A stretch of 64,000 nt of DNA from Candidatus Cloacimonas acidaminovorans str. Evry (GTDB lineage Bacteria; Cloacimonadota; Cloacimonadia; Cloacimonadales; Cloacimonadaceae): assembly GCF_000146065.2 (NCBI RefSeq), contig NC_020449.1, positions 1,712,654 through 1,776,653 on the forward strand, written 5' to 3'. A program made the translations under genes and the position numbers. Positions 8,348 through 14,739 of this stretch are shown here, piece after piece; positions within the stretch are counted from its first letter, which is position 1; each line of letters begins with the position of its first letter. The notes under the pieces are model-generated. The model saw only the letters and a program-made list of their open reading frames with translations. It had not been told where the DNA came from and made no database searches.

Positions 8348-9052
8348 CTATAATTTCTTTTTTTCTATTAACTGCTTGGCAAAGAAAAGGTCTGCTTCAT
8401 CAGTTACTTTGATATTGAAATCGTTATCCCAAATATAGCGAATTTTCATTCCCAAATGCTGAACCAGGGAAGCATCGTCGGTAGAAAAATAACTGTCTTT
8501 ATATGCCTGATGATATGCTTCCATAATTATAGAATAGGCAAAAACCTGAGGAGTGAAAACATTGATGAGCTGATGCCGCGGAAGAGTATTAACTGCATAA
8601 TTTCCTTCCACTTGCATCACGGTATGTTTTATTTTCCCTGCTGGAATAACTGCTTTATCAATAACCACTGCCGAAAAAAGAATTTCCAGCAATTCCTGCG
8701 AAACAAAAGGACGCACTCCATCATGAATAGCTACATATTCTGTTCCTTCAGGACAAACCTGTAAAGCGGAAAAAACAGAATCCTGCCTTTCCAACCCTCC
8801 GGCAATTACGATATAGGGCTTATTTATTCCTTCAAACCATTGTTCTATAAGAGCTTCTGTGTGGGCAATATCGCTTTCCGGAACAGTAATTACAAGGTTA
8901 TCAATTAGTTCCGAAGCCATAAAGGGCTCCATACTTCTAATCAAAATAGGAATTCCTTCCAGTTCCCTAAATTGTTTTTTTCTGTTTCCCGGTAGGCGTT
9001 TACCGCTTCCTGCAGCAGTAATAATGGCGGTTGTATTATTTAAGAAATCCAT
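8348..9052 (-). CDS. ispD: 2-C-methyl-D-erythritol 4-phosphate cytidylyltransferase
   Basis: IspD couples CTP to methylerythritol 4-phosphate. It has the nucleotidyltransferase N-terminus AAGSGKR followed by NRKKQF (the glycine-rich loop and KQ pair), then HDGVRPFV and the C-terminal ...NIKVTDEADL. At 234 residues it is a full-length, stand-alone enzyme. Its start overlaps the upstream radical SAM gene by 13 nt, and it ends 11 nt before the glmS start. Confidence 0.96.
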   Translation of the reverse strand: MDFLNNTTAIITAAGSGKRLPGNRKKQFRELEGIPILIRSMEPFMASELIDNLVITVPESDIAHTEALIEQWFEGINKPYIVIAGGLERQDSVFSALQVCPEGTEYVAIHDGVRPFVSQELLEILFSAVVIDKAVIPAGKIKHTVMQVEGNYAVNTLPRHQLINVFTPQVFAYSIIMEAYHQAYKDSYFSTDDASLVQHLGMKIRYIWDNDFNIKVTDEADLFFAKQLIEKKKL

Positions 9053-9990
9053 TTATAAAAAACCCCCCGACTCTCTCTTTGGGCAGTTATTTTCTTTTCC
9101 TGATACAATTGACTTAGCACTTTGCTGATTTCATTAATGTGAATATCCAGCATAGCAGAAAGGTCTTCTGCGGTAGAAGGACGCCTTTTAAGCGTATTAT
9201 GCAAAAGTTCAATAAGTTCGCCATCCAGTTGACTTTCCGCAGGTTGATATTTAACTTTGGCAATAATTTCCACGGGTACACAAACCTGTTGAGAAAGCTG
9301 CTCTTTAACCTGCTTAAGTGTATGCAAAGGTATGGGCTTAACCCAATCTTCCGCTCCGGGACGGTCTAAACAATTTAACTGCACCAAATCCGGCTTAATT
9401 TTATTGATAGCTTTTGCCAGAGCGGAAATTTCTTGCGGAATGGTGTTAATTCCTGAAACCAGAAAAACTTCCAGCCAAATGATACCTTTATATTCCTGTC
9501 TGAAATGAATTAAACCCTCAATAAGCTCTTCCACTTTCAATTCCGGACAGGGACGATTGATTTTCTCAAAACCCTCTTGAGTAGCAGAATCAAGTGAAGG
9601 CAAAACAATATCACAGGGAAGAACTTCTTTACGGACTTCCGGATCGGAAAACAGTATACCATTCGTAAGCAAGGCAAGTTTATAGCTTGGGTATTTAGCT
9701 TTTATATAGTTTACTATCTGCCCCAATAAACTGTTTAATGTGGGTTCACCGGCTCCGGAAAAAGTGATATAATCCAAATGAGGGTTGGTAGACATAAAAC
9801 TATCCAATTCAGCCAAAATTTCCCTCGTCTCAAAAAATGCTTCCCGTTTAGTTACCTGATGTGTAGTTCTTTGCACTTCACAATACACGCAATTTAAGGG
9901 ACAATATTTATACGGAACAAGGTCTATACCTAAAGATATACCTAACCGACGGGACATTACAGGTCCAAAAAGGTGTTTATACTTAATCAT
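9040..9990 (-). CDS. Radical SAM protein with C-terminal winged-helix region
   Basis: The CxxxCxxC cluster at C30, C34 and C37 (CPLNCVYC) and the FSGAGEPTL motif mark a radical SAM enzyme of the COG0731-like group. The last 70 residues (about 250-316) look like a small winged helix (AEDLSAMLDIHINEISKVL). I cannot name the substrate. The ATG at 9990 is chosen because the family begins just before the YKH...GPVMSRRLG segment; the upstream extension would run into bamA. It follows the bamA stop closely. Confidence 0.82.
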   Translation of the reverse strand: MIKYKHLFGPVMSRRLGISLGIDLVPYKYCPLNCVYCEVQRTTHQVTKREAFFETREILAELDSFMSTNPHLDYITFSGAGEPTLNSLLGQIVNYIKAKYPSYKLALLTNGILFSDPEVRKEVLPCDIVLPSLDSATQEGFEKINRPCPELKVEELIEGLIHFRQEYKGIIWLEVFLVSGINTIPQEISALAKAINKIKPDLVQLNCLDRPGAEDWVKPIPLHTLKQVKEQLSQQVCVPVEIIAKVKYQPAESQLDGELIELLHNTLKRRPSTAEDLSAMLDIHINEISKVLSQLYQEKKITAQRESRGVFYKWIS

Positions 9991-9991
9991 C

Positions 9992-12244
9992 TTAAAAGGT
10001 TGTTCCAAATTGTAAATGGGGTTCCCAACCGCCATCGTTGATGTTATAGGCATAATCAAAACCGATTAAACCGAAAGGACTGCGGATTCTGATTCCGAGT
10101 CCGGTTCCTTTTTTAAAATTGAGGAAATTGAAATCACGCATCTTATTATAGCTGTTTCCAGCATCAAAAAAGGCAACTGCAATTATTTGATCGGTTCCTA
10201 AGGGATAACCTAATTCCGTAGAAAAAATAATTGCTCTTGTTCCGCCTCCGGCAGGACCAATGGAACTATCGGGAAAACCTCTTATTCCATCTGCACCTGT
10301 TCCGCCCAAATAGAATTTTTCATCAGGAGGAGCATCTTTAGACCTGCCATAAGGAGTAACATAACAAAAACGCCATTTGGTGCGTAAAATAAGTTTCTCC
10401 CAGGTATCCATATACCAGTTAACTTGAGCAATTTCCTTGAAATAATCAAAATCACCGCCAAACATACCACCTGCAACTTCACTGTAAAGAGTAAACTGAC
10501 TTCCTTTGGTAGGGAAAAATACATTGTCGCGTGTATCTCTGCTTAGCGTTAAACTGAACGCACTGGTGTATCTCCAATTCAATTTACTCAGTTCAATCAA
10601 GTTGGCATTGGCAGTGGAATCTGCCATAATAGCATTCATATTGGTTATTCTGTATTTCTTGGAATAGAGAGAATAACCGGCTACAGCTCTCGTTTTATCT
10701 ATCCAGGGAAGAGTTTGACCAACCCTGATTCCTGCACCACGAGTAAAAATCTCGTAATAGAAAGAGCTCCAGGTCTTTTTCGTGTAATAGAGATTGCTTC
10801 CCAAAAGGATATCGGTATCCAGCAAATTAGGATTGGTGAAAGCAAATTCAAAGTTTTGGGTGTTGCCTCCAAATTCCCAGGTCAGATTCGTTGACCAGTT
10901 ATTACCAAACAGATTATTTTGAGCTATAGAAAGCTGGCCTACAAATTTATCCTGGGAATTATAACCCACTCCTCCATTGGCAGTTCCACTTGCACGGTCT
11001 ATAACATCAAGCTGTAAATCTATGTCCCCGTCTTTATTGATGGGAGTATAATCCAAACGAATATCCTGTTCAAAGAAACCCAAATTGTAAATGTTTTGTT
11101 GACTTCGCATTACTTGGGTCTGACGAAAATAGTCACCAGGTGAAACTTCCAGCTGACGCCGGATCACTTTTTCCTTGGTTTTTCTGTTACCTGTAATATG
11201 TATCTGGTGAATTCGGGCACGGTTATTTTCATTGATTTTCAGGTTTACGATTAGCTGGTCGCCTTCTTTAACATAATTCGGGATAATAGACACATAGATA
11301 AACCCTTCATCAAAGTATTTGGTATAGATTTTTCGTATTTCGTTATCAAAGAACTCCTGGTCAAAGGGTTCGCCAATTTTCATCGTGAAAATATCTTGCA
11401 GTTCTTCAGAAGAGAAAAAATCATTCCCTTCAATAGTTATACCCCCGAAATTATATTTGGTTCCTTCATAAACATTAATAACGATTTCAATGTATTTTTC
11501 CCCCAGCGGTTGAATTTCGTAGGGACCTATCACTACATCTATAAATCCGTTTTTCTTATAGAAAGCGGTGAGTGCTTGCAGATCAGCATCAAATTTTTCC
11601 TGCTCAAAATGACCTGAGCGAAGGAAACTAGCAGGTTTGGTTTTCATCTTTTTCTGCAAGGTCTTATCTTCAAAATAGCTATTCCCTACGAAGGTTATTT
11701 GCTTGATAGAGACCTTTTTACCTTCATTTACCTGAACCTTCAAACCAATCTTGTTGTTAGGTAAACGGGATTCAAATATCTGAATTTCGGCATTACTGAA
11801 ACCCTTGGTAGCATATTCATTTTTCAGCTTGTTCAATAACTGATTTTTAACTCCTTCACTCCAGTAACTGCCAACCTTAACATTTACCAGTTCATCTATT
11901 CTTTCCTGCTTTACCGCTTTGAAACCAATATATTCAATACTGCTTACAATCGGATTTTCCTGGATTTTTATCAGTATAGTTACTCCTGTTCTATAGGGTT
12001 CAGATTCCACTTGAATATCAGAAAATATTCCCATTCTATACAAATTACGAATGGATTTTGCCACGGCTTCAGGATCAAGAGTATCTCCAACTCTAAAACT
12101 GAGTGCGGAAGTAACCAGTTCCGGATCTATATTTACAGCTCCGATTACTTTTATTTCATATATGATTTCTCCAACAGCATACAGGTTTTGGGCAAGACAG
12201 CCAAGCAGCAAAATTAAGATGCTGCATAGTATTATTCTTCGCAT
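9992..12244 (-). CDS. bamA: Outer membrane protein assembly factor BamA
   Basis: A 750-residue Omp85 protein that inserts beta-barrels into the outer membrane. An N-terminal signal peptide (about 1-23) is followed by five POTRA repeats to about residue 415. A 16-strand barrel then holds the family loop motif near LGGTGADGIRGF and ends in FGTTF, a C-terminal phenylalanine. The ATG at 12244 is chosen over an in-frame TTG at 12259 because GGAGG lies 4 nt upstream of it. It heads the minus-strand run to thiS. Its presence shows that the organism has an outer membrane. Confidence 0.95.
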   Translation of the reverse strand: MRRIILCSILILLLGCLAQNLYAVGEIIYEIKVIGAVNIDPELVTSALSFRVGDTLDPEAVAKSIRNLYRMGIFSDIQVESEPYRTGVTILIKIQENPIVSSIEYIGFKAVKQERIDELVNVKVGSYWSEGVKNQLLNKLKNEYATKGFSNAEIQIFESRLPNNKIGLKVQVNEGKKVSIKQITFVGNSYFEDKTLQKKMKTKPASFLRSGHFEQEKFDADLQALTAFYKKNGFIDVVIGPYEIQPLGEKYIEIVINVYEGTKYNFGGITIEGNDFFSSEELQDIFTMKIGEPFDQEFFDNEIRKIYTKYFDEGFIYVSIIPNYVKEGDQLIVNLKINENNRARIHQIHITGNRKTKEKVIRRQLEVSPGDYFRQTQVMRSQQNIYNLGFFEQDIRLDYTPINKDGDIDLQLDVIDRASGTANGGVGYNSQDKFVGQLSIAQNNLFGNNWSTNLTWEFGGNTQNFEFAFTNPNLLDTDILLGSNLYYTKKTWSSFYYEIFTRGAGIRVGQTLPWIDKTRAVAGYSLYSKKYRITNMNAIMADSTANANLIELSKLNWRYTSAFSLTLSRDTRDNVFFPTKGSQFTLYSEVAGGMFGGDFDYFKEIAQVNWYMDTWEKLILRTKWRFCYVTPYGRSKDAPPDEKFYLGGTGADGIRGFPDSSIGPAGGGTRAIIFSTELGYPLGTDQIIAVAFFDAGNSYNKMRDFNFLNFKKGTGLGIRIRSPFGLIGFDYAYNINDGGWEPHLQFGTTF

Positions 12245-12423
12245 TATTCCTCCACTCAAGAGTTAATAGCCAGAATTGTAAATAGCCCTTTTTAGTAAAG
12301 ACATTTTTTTGTTTTATCCCGCTAATTCCTTTAGAGCATTTTTAAAAACGCATATTTGGGGTTTAGCTTTATATCTGTTTTTATTACAAGCCATTATCCC
12401 CTTTTTTCTGTTCTTCCCTAATT

Positions 12424-12492
12424 GCATTGCTTACCCATTGCTTACCCATTACGGATGGGATTAGCAATGAGTCCGTATTGCGTAACTAATGC
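12424..12492. repeat. Palindromic array of 11-bp units (3 + 3-bp centre + 3), locus 1
   Basis: Left units gcattgcttac, ccattgcttac and ccattacggat are followed by the centre ggg (12457-12459). The right units are attagcaatga, gtccgtattgc and gtaactaatgc. The left units are degenerate reverse complements of the right ones. A 34-bp segment at 12436-12469 is identical to 59061-59094. Confidence 0.85.
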
Positions 12493-12570
12493 TTCTTGGC
12501 ATAAGGAGTTATATCCCTTCCCTTTTGCTAATTCTTTTATCATCCCTGTGAAAGCAGAAATCCCTATACT

Positions 12571-12627
12571 TTTAACCCAAATAATGCAATGTTAGAAAAA
12601 TGAGTTGGCAAAATCTTTCTTTGCCAA
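12571..12627. repeat. Dispersed intergenic element, copy 1 (tttaacccaaataatgca...)
   Basis: The core cccaaataatgca, a short spacer, then gttggca and a closing ttgccaa make an 8-bp stem (12605-12612 with 12620-12627). Related copies lie at 25543-25603 and 38512-38572, each in a gene-free stretch and in the same orientation. Confidence 0.75.
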
Positions 12628-12867
12628 AGACAAGGAAGGATTCTGTTTAAATTTATACCTACTATTTGTACAATCAGAACTTGGAAATTGGATGGCTATA
12701 TATTATTAATTATTTCTATGGCATTAGTTAAGTTTAACCTTGGTGCCAAACTAATTATTTCAATTAAATATCCTATGTATATCCGTAAAATAGTTTCTAA
12801 CTACCTTTCTCCCAATTGTTATAACAAAGAAAAGAAACAAAGTTTGAAATAACCTGAATCAGCTTAT

Positions 12868-13317
12868 CTATCCTTGATTTTCTTCTTTTTGATTCTCATA
12901 GTATTTCTTGCATAAATCGTTTAAATCAATTGCGGGAAGAATATAGGTATCAACAGGATAATAGGAAGTTATGTTCTGTAGATAAGCGCGAATGTTATTA
13001 TATGTGATAGCGGTTGCAGAGAAGTTCACCAACTGCCCAAATTGAATGGAATTCACATCTATTGAAGCATCAATTCTAAAATCTCCTGAAGCTTGCACCC
13101 TTATACACAATCCTGGTTTATCCGGATAAGTTTTTTTTGCTTTGATCTCATAATAGATACGCACAAGATGGTCATCCTCATTATTCTTATAAATCTTTAA
13201 GACAATATCCAGGTCATCAATATTTTTGCTTTTAGTATCATCAGGTAGATCAATATATATTTGCGTATCTAATACTACAAACATCTCTTGTTGAAGTTCA
13301 CTACGCCGGATTTCCAC
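12868..13317 (-). CDS. SecB-like chaperone, third gene of a probable TAC module
   Basis: A protein of about 149 residues whose second half lines up with SecB. It has CIRVQASGDFRI (SecB: CEVQQGGIFSI), then N...YNNIRAYLQNITS, then PAIDLNDLCKKYY (SecB: APVNFDALFMNYL). SecB-like chaperones encoded in toxin-antitoxin-chaperone operons hold the antitoxin in a stable, active form. The start is taken at GTG 13317, which has GGGAG 5 nt upstream; GTG 13323 overlaps that site. It overlaps the antitoxin gene by 17 nt. Canonical export SecB is possible but less likely given the neighbours. The SecB reading is my alignment by eye. Confidence 0.68.
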   Translation of the reverse strand: MEIRRSELQQEMFVVLDTQIYIDLPDDTKSKNIDDLDIVLKIYKNNEDDHLVRIYYEIKAKKTYPDKPGLCIRVQASGDFRIDASIDVNSIQFGQLVNFSATAITYNNIRAYLQNITSYYPVDTYILPAIDLNDLCKKYYENQKEENQG

Positions 13318-13735
13318 AATCACTCCCTATAACTCTATTCTGATTATTGTATTTATCATTATGTACCTGCTTGAAATCTTCAAAATTATAAATATTCGCC
13401 TTCTTCGTATGTGGTTTACCAAAGCTTTCAAATGCATATTCTCGGATACTTTCTACTTTGGCTTCTTGAATATCACAGTGAAATTTAACCTGGTATTTTT
13501 GTGATATCCCAGCAAGCATAGTAAGGTTGAGCAATCTATCTCCAGCAAAAACCTGGCTTAAATAGGAAGGTGAAACCCCTGCAGCTTTAGCAAGCTCTTG
13601 TTTGCTAATTCCCCGTTCCTTGATAAAATCCTCAATTTCAAAGCTTATCGCCATACTTAAGGCAATTGCTTCATACCTGCGAAGATTACCCTGGATAGAT
13701 TGTTTTATCTTTTCATGATTGTATTTTGAACTCAT
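13301..13735 (-). CDS. higA: HigA-like antitoxin (XRE helix-turn-helix) with C-terminal extension
   Basis: A 144-residue protein. After an N-terminal helix (SMAISFEIEDFI), an XRE helix-turn-helix spans about residues 40-70 (KQELAKAAGVSPSYLSQVF). A tail of about 50 residues follows the DNA-binding domain (NIYNFEDFKQVHN...). In known TAC systems such a tail is the chaperone-addiction region that the SecB-like protein binds. The gene overlaps the toxin gene by 23 nt upstream and the SecB-like gene downstream. It probably represses its own operon. Confidence 0.78.
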   Translation of the reverse strand: MSSKYNHEKIKQSIQGNLRRYEAIALSMAISFEIEDFIKERGISKQELAKAAGVSPSYLSQVFAGDRLLNLTMLAGISQKYQVKFHCDIQEAKVESIREYAFESFGKPHTKKANIYNFEDFKQVHNDKYNNQNRVIGSDCGNPA

Positions 13736-14204
13736 ACCCTGCCACCTTTTTTATTATATTTTTTTCTTTTTTCCTGTTCTCCTGGTTCTTTTTACCACTA
13801 TGTATCTCACAAATGATTACCTGCTTTCCCTCTTCAAAGTAAATTTCCCGGCAATATAACCTGTCATTTCTCCCTTTGTCCATAAACTTCATAGCAGTAA
13901 TCACAGGATTATTTTGCTCTTTTCTGTATAGTTCATCACGATACCGGTTCTGGTAAATCACCGCTGCTATTGCTGATAACTTATCGCATCTGTAATTTAT
14001 ATCGCCAGGTACAAATTTAGGGTTTATTCCTTTTCCACCCAAAAAATCCATTAATTCATCGTGGATTTTTTCACGTACAAACAAAGATACTTTGTATTTA
14101 GGACACCTTAAATGAACAACCGGCTGTAATAAATCATCTATACATACTGTCTTTTCCAAGTTATCTAATTCCACTTTATCTATAGCTAAAGTTTTGTCAA
14201 GCAA
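13713..14204 (-). CDS. Putative toxin (HigB/RelE-like), first gene of the TAC module
   Basis: A 163-residue protein with no signal peptide or membrane segment. Its C-terminal third (about 108-163: NDRLYCREIYF, QVIICEIHSGKK, then lysine-rich) resembles the strand pattern and basic tail of Gp49/HigB-type RelE toxins, which cleave mRNA on the ribosome. The N-terminal 100 residues are longer than in standard HigB and I do not recognise them. The assignment leans on position: toxin first, XRE antitoxin second, as in higBA. The TTG start at 14204 has GAGGAG 8 nt upstream, and the next ATG is about 100 residues in. Confidence 0.55.
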   Translation of the reverse strand: MLDKTLAIDKVELDNLEKTVCIDDLLQPVVHLRCPKYKVSLFVREKIHDELMDFLGGKGINPKFVPGDINYRCDKLSAIAAVIYQNRYRDELYRKEQNNPVITAMKFMDKGRNDRLYCREIYFEEGKQVIICEIHSGKKNQENRKKEKNIIKKVAGYEFKIQS

Positions 14205-14287
14205 AATTTACTCTCCTCACTTTCGGTTTAAGGTCCTATGAGAATGTAAATAATGGAAAGAATATGATTTTTTTCTTCATCTTGAGT

Positions 14288-14300
14288 ATAGATAATCTAT
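14288..14300. promoter_or_regulatory. 13-bp palindrome upstream of the TAC operon (possible operator)
   Basis: atagat-a-atctat is a perfect palindrome with 6-bp arms, 84 nt upstream of the toxin start. Antitoxin operators are often such palindromes. No promoter elements overlap it clearly, so the role is a guess. Confidence 0.25.
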
Positions 14301-14309
14301 TTATAATCA

Positions 14310-14447
14310 TCATTGAGGATTAAGGATAAGGTTGTGCGAGTTTTGGGATAAAGGCATTTCCCTAAGAAATGCTAATAGTTTCTGCAATCTTTTTTTGCTT
14401 GTCGTAAGAGAATTTAACAGCTCTTCTAATAAAGGTTTATAATCCAT
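14310..14447 (-). CDS. Possible small ORF, 45 residues
   Basis: ATG at 14447 to TGA at 14310 encodes an amphipathic, leucine- and lysine-rich peptide (begins MDYKPLLEELLNSLTTSK). The codon composition looks coding, but the upstream GGTGG is only a weak ribosome-binding site. It sits 106 nt upstream of the TAC toxin gene on the same strand. It could be a remnant of a longer gene, and I do not recognise it. Confidence 0.3.
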   Translation of the reverse strand: MDYKPLLEELLNSLTTSKKRLQKLLAFLREMPLSQNSHNLILNPQ

Positions 14448-14481
14448 ATATTACCACCATAACTAAAATAAGTTACTTTTT

Positions 14482-14510
14482 TTGACCATCTAACTAATAT
14501 TACTTACATT
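14482..14510 (+). promoter_or_regulatory. Sigma-70-type promoter upstream of a small ORF and the M1 peptidase
   Basis: TTGACC (14482-14487), a 17-nt spacer, then TACATT (14505-14510). It would start transcription about 30 nt before the small ORF at 14548 and could also serve the peptidase gene at 14740. Confidence 0.5.
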
Positions 14511-14547
14511 GTCTTTCATTATAGACAAGAAATAAAGGAGAGAGAAG

Positions 14548-14652
14548 ATGTCAAGCAAAATAATGGATAAAGATGAAATAAGATATGAATTAAAGAGGAT
14601 GAATCGTCCGCAAAAGTTAATAAATGCGAATTTCAAAAATCGGGATTTATAA
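14548..14652 (+). CDS. Possible small protein, 34 residues
   Basis: The ORF begins MSSKIMDKDEIRYELKRMN and is strongly basic. It has a good ribosome-binding site (AAAGGAG, 7 nt before ATG) and a promoter-like pair upstream, which is why it is listed despite its size. There is no recognisable family and no membrane segment. A leader peptide or a decayed gene are alternatives. Confidence 0.4.
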   Translation: MSSKIMDKDEIRYELKRMNRPQKLINANFKNRDL

Positions 14653-14739
14653 ATAGTATACCAGCATTTATTTTATAAAATTTGGAAACAAATATGCTTG
14701 CATAAGTTAAGATAACATTTTTTTAATTCAGAGGTTATT

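Larger units (their letters stand above)
12245..12867. other. Gene-free stretch of 623 bp between bamA and the TAC module
   Basis: It holds two repeat types listed separately: a palindromic 11-bp array (12424-12492) and a dispersed 57-bp element with a hairpin (12571-12627). The rest is AT-rich and has no ORF with a ribosome-binding site. A bamA promoter is expected here, but no convincing -35/-10 pair stands out. Confidence 0.7.

Noticed and set aside
10282-10524. 80-codon open frame opposite or within bamA
   Set aside because: It lies entirely inside bamA on another frame; a shadow of the real gene.
13317-13323. GTG at 13323 as start of the SecB-like gene
   Set aside because: It overlaps the GGGAG ribosome-binding site; the GTG at 13317 has correct 5-nt spacing.
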